This document shows positions 59,024 through 64,000 of a stretch of DNA of 64,000 bases, one piece after another (position 1 is the stretch's first letter; each line of letters begins with the position of its first letter). The position numbers and the translations under genes are program-made. Under the pieces are notes generated by a model. The model was given only the letters and a program-made list of their open reading frames with translations, was not told where the DNA came from and did not search any database. The DNA comes from Brachynemurus nebulosus (Eukaryota > Arthropoda > Insecta > Neuroptera > Myrmeleontidae): NCBI GenBank assembly GCA_035578155.1, contig JAPWDM010000004.1, forward strand, positions 58,789,792 through 58,853,791, in the 5' to 3' direction.

Positions 59024-59104
59024 AACTTTGAAGAGAGAGTTCAAGAGTACGTAAAACCGTTCAGGGGTAAACCTGAAAAACCCGAAAGGTCGAAAGAAGA
59101 GATT

Positions 59105-59590
59105 CATTTACTTTTTATCGTATATTAACCAACTTGTATTTGTTAGTGACAAAATTTATTATTATTATATATTATAATTTTTTATGGTATATTTATAATT
59201 TATAAAATTATTGCACTACTATATGTTGTGTATAATAACGAGGTATGCACTTCTCATCTTGTAGGACGTCGCGACCCGTTAAATATTGATTTATGAAATA
59301 TTTTTGTGCATTGTATATTATATTATAAATTTTTATTTATTTGTGTAATATATGCCTATATTATCTAATTAATTGTTTGACGGTATAAATATTCATAATA
59401 TAAGATTAAGTGTAAAAAGTTTTTTTTTTTACACGTTCATTACCTAAAACGAGTATATATGGGTTTTATTAGGTTTTTTATATTTCTTAATAAAACAAAT
59501 GATTTTATTTGGTTTTTATACCAATAAATCATACCATATTACTGTCAGTTTTTAGGTATTAATTTGAACAATAATCTTTTTGTCAGCGAC
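59105..59590 (+). other. 28S D2 expansion segment
   Basis: Between GAAAGAAGAGATTCATTTAC and CGACGCTATAGCTTTGGGTA, with a GC-rich island GTAGGACGTCGCGACCCGTT in otherwise A/T-rich sequence. Confidence 0.65.
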
Positions 59591-60017
59591 GCTATAGCTT
59601 TGGGTACTTTCAGGACCCGTCTTGAAACACGGACCAAGGAGTCTAGCATGTGCGCAAGTCATTGGGAATAAAATATTTTTTCATCGAAATATTAATAAAT
59701 TTTATGAAACCCAAAGGCGAAATGAAAGTAAAATAATTTTTTTAAAAAAGATTTTTATTTTTTTTATTATAAATTTGAGGGAGGATATATTTTTATTATG
59801 TATTAAATATCGCACTCCCAGGGCATCTTATATTATTCTTATAATTTTTTTATAATTTTTATTATGAATAAAGGTGCACCTAGAGCGTACACGCTGGGAC
59901 CCGAAAGATGGTGAACTATGCCTGGTCAGGACGAAGTCAGGGGAAACCCTGATGGAGGTCCGTAGCGATTCTGACGTGCAAATCGATCGTCGGAACTGGG
60001 TATAGGGGCGAAAGACT

Positions 60018-60070
<53 letters not shown>

Positions 60071-60420
60071 CGTTCATCATTCAACGAGTCTCATCCGGTA
60101 AAGCGAATGATTAGAGGCCTTGGGGCCGAAACGACCTCAACCTATTCTCAAACTTTAAATGGGTGAGATCTCTAGCTTGCTTAAAATCATATATTGATTT
60201 TATTTTTAATTTTATATATATGTGAAGCTATGAGAATAATATTTTTAATTAAGATAATATTTATGGATCAGAATGCCAAGTGGGCCACTTTTGGTAAGCA
60301 GAACTGGCGCTGTGGGATGAACCAAACATAGAGTTAAAGCGCCAAAATCGACGCTTATGGGATACCATGAAAGGCGTTGGTTGCTTAAGACAGCAGGACG
60401 GTGGCCATGGAAGTCGGAAT

Positions 60421-60458
<38 letters not shown>

Positions 60459-60769
60459 CTAGCCCTGAAAATGGATGGCGCTGAAGCGTCGTGCTTATAC
60501 TCTATCGTCAATTGTTATTATAGATATTTATTATTTTTATAAAAATTTTTAAATATCATGAAAACTTGACGAGTAGGAGGGTCGCGATGGTGTGCGCGGA
60601 AGGATTGGCCGTGAGGCTGTCTGGAGCCGCCATCGGTGCAGATCTTGGTGGTAGTAGCAAATACTCCAGCGAGGCCCTGGAGGACTGACGTGGAGAAGGG
60701 TTTCGTGTGAACAGCCGTTGCACACGAGTCAGTCGATCCTAAGCCCTAGGTGAAAACCGATGTTAATGT

Positions 60770-60872
60770 TGATGTGTTTTAATAAATTATATAATTATTT
60801 TTATAAATAATTATTATTTAAAATAATAAAATTTTATAAAATAAATAAATAAATAATAAATAATTACATCCA
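60770..60872 (+). other. 28S D7a AT-rich segment, candidate hidden break
   Basis: GATGTTAATGTTGATGTGTT runs into about 90 nt of A/T (TTTTATAAAATAAATAAATA) before CATCCATTGGGCGAAAGGGA. This is where many protostome 28S rRNAs are cut into alpha and beta halves. A cut here is inferred, not shown. Confidence 0.5.
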
Positions 60873-61364
60873 TTGGGCGAAAGGGAAACCGGTTCCTATT
60901 CCGGTACCCGGCAGCGGAACCGTATATAAGTCGGGCCCTCATTCACATTATATATGTGTATATGAGTGTTCGTCGGGGTAACCCAAAGAGGCCTGGAGAC
61001 GCCGTCGGAAGATCCAGGAAGAGTTTTCTTTTCTGCATGAGCGTTCGAGTTCCCTGGAATCCTCTAGCAGGGCGATAGGGTTTGGAACGCGAAGAGCACC
61101 GCAGTTGCGGCGGTGTCTGGATCATTCCCTCGGACCTTGAAAATCCAGGTGAGGGCCACGTGGAGGTGTCGCGCCGGTTCGTACCCATATCCGCAGCAGG
61201 TCTCCAAGGTGAAGAGCCTCTAGTCGATAGAATAATGTAGGTAAGGGAAGTCGGCAAATTAGATCCGTAACTTCGAGATAAGGATTGGCTCTGAGGACCG
61301 GGGCGTGTCGGGCTTGATTGGGATGTAGGTTATGGCTAACGTGCCGGGCCTGGGTGAGGTGATA

Positions 61365-61885
61365 CCATATTACCTACTAAATGTTATACATATGTTTTGT
61401 AAATTTTATTTATTAAAATAATAAATAATTATAATGTGTGTATTTATGTATTATATAGAACAATTATTGGAAAAATCGATTTTATTTGTAATTATATTTA
61501 ATTATTGTATGGTACAGTACTGATATATAAAAATCTGATTTTTTATTTTTGTTATTTTATTAATATGTACTCCATAAGAATAATTTATAAATTACATAAT
61601 TTTCTAAGTAATTAGTTATTATGTGTATAATAAATGAATATTTGGGGATTTAATATATATTTGATAATAATCATTTATGTAAAATGATGGCTAAAGTTTT
61701 TATATACAAAGGCTGTATTATTTATATAATAAAACTAAATATGATTTATTTATAATAATTTCATTAAAAGTTTTTTCATTTGTTCGAAAAATACTTTACA
61801 TATCTATGTAATTATTGAAAATTTTTTAAATTATTATTTACTTGTATGCTATTAATGAATTAGTTTTGGGTATATGTTTTTGTGG
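61365..61885 (+). other. 28S large AT-rich expansion segment (D8 position)
   Basis: About 520 nt of A/T-rich sequence after GGCCTGGGTGAGGTGATACC and before GGATCCGAACTCGGTCCCGT. Longest expansion in this 28S. Confidence 0.65.
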
Positions 61886-62083
61886 ATCCGAACTCGGTCC
61901 CGTGCCTTGGCCACCTACGGAACTTTCTTGCTGCGAGACTTTACTCAACATATATATCATATAATTTTTATATTTATATTTTTATTTATTTAATTATATT
62001 ATATTAAAATGAAAAATATATATGCGTAAATGTTCTCTTCGGCCGCCATTTAACGGTTAACTCAGAACTGGCACGGACTAGGA

Positions 62084-62115
<32 letters not shown>

Positions 62116-62139
62116 CGATGGCCCCAACGGGTGTTGACG

Positions 62140-62230
<91 letters not shown>

Positions 62231-62266
62231 TTATGGGTAAGGAGTCTCTTTATGGGTAAGGAGTCT
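62231..62266 (+). repeat. 17-bp duplication at the R2 5' junction
   Basis: Two copies of TTATGGGTAAGGAGTCT with a 19-bp period, each preceded by a TCTCTT(A) phrase resembling the target CTCTCTTAA. It fits slippage or non-templated synthesis during the last step of target-primed integration. Confidence 0.85.
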
Positions 62267-64000
62267 GATCGAGGTGGCCCTTGCAATTGAAATAAATGAA
62301 AAAGATCCCTTCCATAGAGCTGGCACCTTACTTGACCGCCTAGGCAGCCTTGTCCTCAGTGAGGACCAAAAGTTTAATATGCTAGCCGAGCTGGACTCGG
62401 CTTACAATGAAATTATAATTGCGCTAGGCGCCGGCGGTCCTAAGACGCGCGACAAAAGACCTCGCGTAAGAGGCAAGGGCAAGAGAGCAAAAAGACGCTA
62501 TATTTATGCCAAGACCCAAGATCTCTTTAAGAAAAATCCAGGTCGGCTCGCCAAATGCATTCGCGAAAATGTCTCCCACATCGACTACAGTTCTGTATCC
62601 CTCTCTGCGGTCGATGTCAAAGAATATTATAATAAAATTTGGGGCGAGCCATATTCCAGAAGTAATGTGTATCTGGGACACAATAACGACGAAGGCATAG
62701 CTCTCAGCGACACCCTCCCCCCGATCACAGTAGAAGAAGTGAGGGGTCGCATTGCCCATATAAAGGGAGACTCGGCAGCCGGTATTGATGGCCTAACAAA
62801 ATCAGATATTAATAAACCGGCTGTCGTAAAAGTCCTGACCAAGTTGTTTAATGTAGTGACTGCTTTACAAATTTTTCCAACAAAATGGCAAGAAAATAGA
62901 ACCACCCTGCTGCTAAAAGAGGGTAAAGATCCGCATGAAGTTAGTAGTTACAGGCCCATTACCATCTCGGGCATTGTCGCGCGCACCTACTGGGGTATAA
63001 TTAATAAGCAGCTATCAAGGGTGGTTAAACTCAATACCAGACAAAAAGGATTCGTCCCCGAGTCTGGTATTTTTAATAATGTGCACCTCCTCAATGAAGT
63101 TATATGTCAGGCAAAAAGCAGTCACAAAGGCCTGGTCGTAGTGCAATTAGACATCTCAAAGGCCTTTGACAGGATACCCCACCAGTCAATTGGACCTGCA
63201 CTACGTCGAAAGGGGCTCCACGAGCATGTGGTGCGGCTCGTGGAGGAATCGTACAGAGGGGTGCACACAACAATTCACTGTGGCAATGAAAGTGCCACAA
63301 TTAATCTAGTCCGAGGAGTGAAGCAAGGGGATCCACTATCCCCTCTACTATACAACCTTGTCACCGAACCGCTTCTTCTCGCACTAGAACAAATGTCGGG
63401 CTATACCCTGGCTGAAGGCAGCAGTCTCTCCTGTCTAGCGTTCGCAGATGACTTAATACTTTTAGCGGACAGTGCACCACAGGCTAGGAGACTCTTGTCG
63501 GAAACTGAACAATATTTTAAATATTTAGAGATGGGCATACAGCCAAATAAGTGCAAAGTTTTCGAAATTGTTCCGACAAGAGAGGCATGGTATATCCAGG
63601 ATCCCGACATGTCGCTGTCTAGTGGTGAGCGGATTCCGTATACAGGGCCGGAATCAATAATAACATATCTAGGGGCCAGTATATCTCCGTGGCGGGGTAT
63701 AGAGATAGGTGAGGTTAAACAAAAGATCAAAGACTGCCTTACGAGAGTTAAGCGACTGGCTCTCAAACCTCACCAAAAGGTCGATTTGCTCACCACGCAC
63801 CTAGTCCCACACTATTTGTTCACGCTTATCCTGGGCGTGGCTCCCGCAACACTCCTGAGAGAGATCGATAGGGACCTACGTGTTGCGGTTAAAGAAATCC
63901 TGCATCTCCCTCTTAGTACATGTGATGGGTTCATTTATGCCGGCAAGAGGGACGGAGGACTAGGTTTCCCAAAGTTAGAAAATCTTGCAGCCACGATAAC
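62241..64000 (+). CDS. R2 reverse transcriptase/endonuclease, N-terminally truncated, incomplete at 3'
   Basis: The frame is open from the TAA at 62238 to the window end: 586 codons without a stop. The first ATG is at 62379, probably not a natural start. It contains the segment upstream of the polymerase (KGDSAAGIDGL near residue 186, SYRPITISG near 236), QLDISKAFDR with the first catalytic Asp at residue 304, GVKQGDPLSPLLYNL at about 359-373, and the catalytic FADD box at 401-404 (63441-63452), so the polymerase residues are intact. The thumb and linker follow (VDLLTTHLVPHYLF). R2 proteins normally carry N-terminal zinc finger and Myb motifs for 28S binding, and these are absent. The C-terminal endonuclease is beyond the window. 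A truncated copy should not mobilise itself. Confidence 0.92.

Larger units (their letters stand above)
58613..62230 (+). rRNA. 28S ribosomal RNA, 5' part, interrupted by R2
   Basis: Begins GCGACCTCAGAGTAGGTGAG with the usual ATTTAAGCATATTATTAAGC and runs through all conserved blocks to GTAACTATGACTCTCTTAA, where the R2 retrotransposon is inserted. This leaves about 3.6 kb upstream of the break; expansion segments make it longer than usual. The downstream part of 28S lies outside the window, behind R2. Units with R2 in the 28S gene usually give no functional 28S and are kept silent. Sequence upstream of the break looks otherwise normal. Confidence 0.96.
62231..64000 (+). mobile_element. R2 non-LTR retrotransposon, 5'-truncated, running off the window
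   Basis: Inserted exactly after CTCTTAA of the 28S gene, the R2 target site. The 5' UTR and the N-terminal zinc-finger/Myb-coding part are missing, and the element begins just upstream of the reverse transcriptase region. At the junction TTATGGGTAAGGAGTCT stands twice (62231-62247 and 62250-62266). The 3' part (restriction-like endonuclease, 3' UTR and 28S junction) is outside. Confidence 0.92.

Noticed and set aside
62424..63766. Minus-strand frames of 66-121 codons over R2
   Set aside because: Shadows of the open R2 polymerase frame on the + strand.

Overview
The window is insect nuclear DNA, very AT-rich, in two halves: about 45 kb of nested transposable-element debris, then the left part of a ribosomal RNA gene unit on the + strand. 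The rRNA genes are clearly those of an insect. The 5.8S is one unsplit molecule, which argues against brachyceran flies with a separate 2S rRNA. Its wording resembles Hymenoptera or Coleoptera, and a parasitoid wasp with an AT-rich genome is a guess, not a demonstration. No ordinary single-copy host gene was recognised.

Layout. 1-1437: a 318-bp satellite with an internal palindrome, then a 16-bp minisatellite. 1.4-25 kb: fold-back elements and MITEs, including two hAT-type elements with clean 8-bp target duplications, a near-perfect 101-bp-arm hairpin MITE, decayed mariner pieces, a tRNA-like SINE and ten long (TA)n tracts. 25.1-31.2 kb: an env-bearing Gypsy/errantivirus-like element on +, cut off inside gag on its left and full of stops and frameshifts. 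33.4-41.7 kb: a second Gypsy element on -, also dead, itself interrupted by a 1.2-kb transposon with a THAP-like ORF and a SWIM-like ORF, and by a 1.55-kb insertion inside the reverse transcriptase. 41.7-44.0 kb: a pogo/Tigger-like transposon with an intact 545-codon transposase ending in a PHD finger, next to a 3 x 209 bp terminal array.

44.0-54.8 kb is spacer leading into rDNA: AT-rich imperfect repeats, a 395-bp duplication, then an array of 329-bp units (24 complete, two cut by a 100-N gap) with a visible higher-order order of unit types, then a candidate Pol I promoter and external transcribed spacer. 18S (54836-57197), ITS1, 5.8S (57890-58046), ITS2 and 28S (58613-62230) follow. Both large rRNAs carry AT-rich expansion segments.

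The 28S is broken exactly at the R2 target (after CTCTTAA). A 5'-truncated R2 retrotransposon with an open reverse transcriptase frame runs off the window end. The transposon-to-spacer junction and the R2-inactivated 28S together suggest the edge of an rDNA array, unless the junction is an assembly artefact. The best candidates for follow-up are the higher-order repeat in the spacer, the phase argument showing the 100-N gap is wrongly sized, the cluster of fold-backs abutting (TA)n tracts, the THAP/SWIM element, and the hairpin MITE as a possible small-RNA source.
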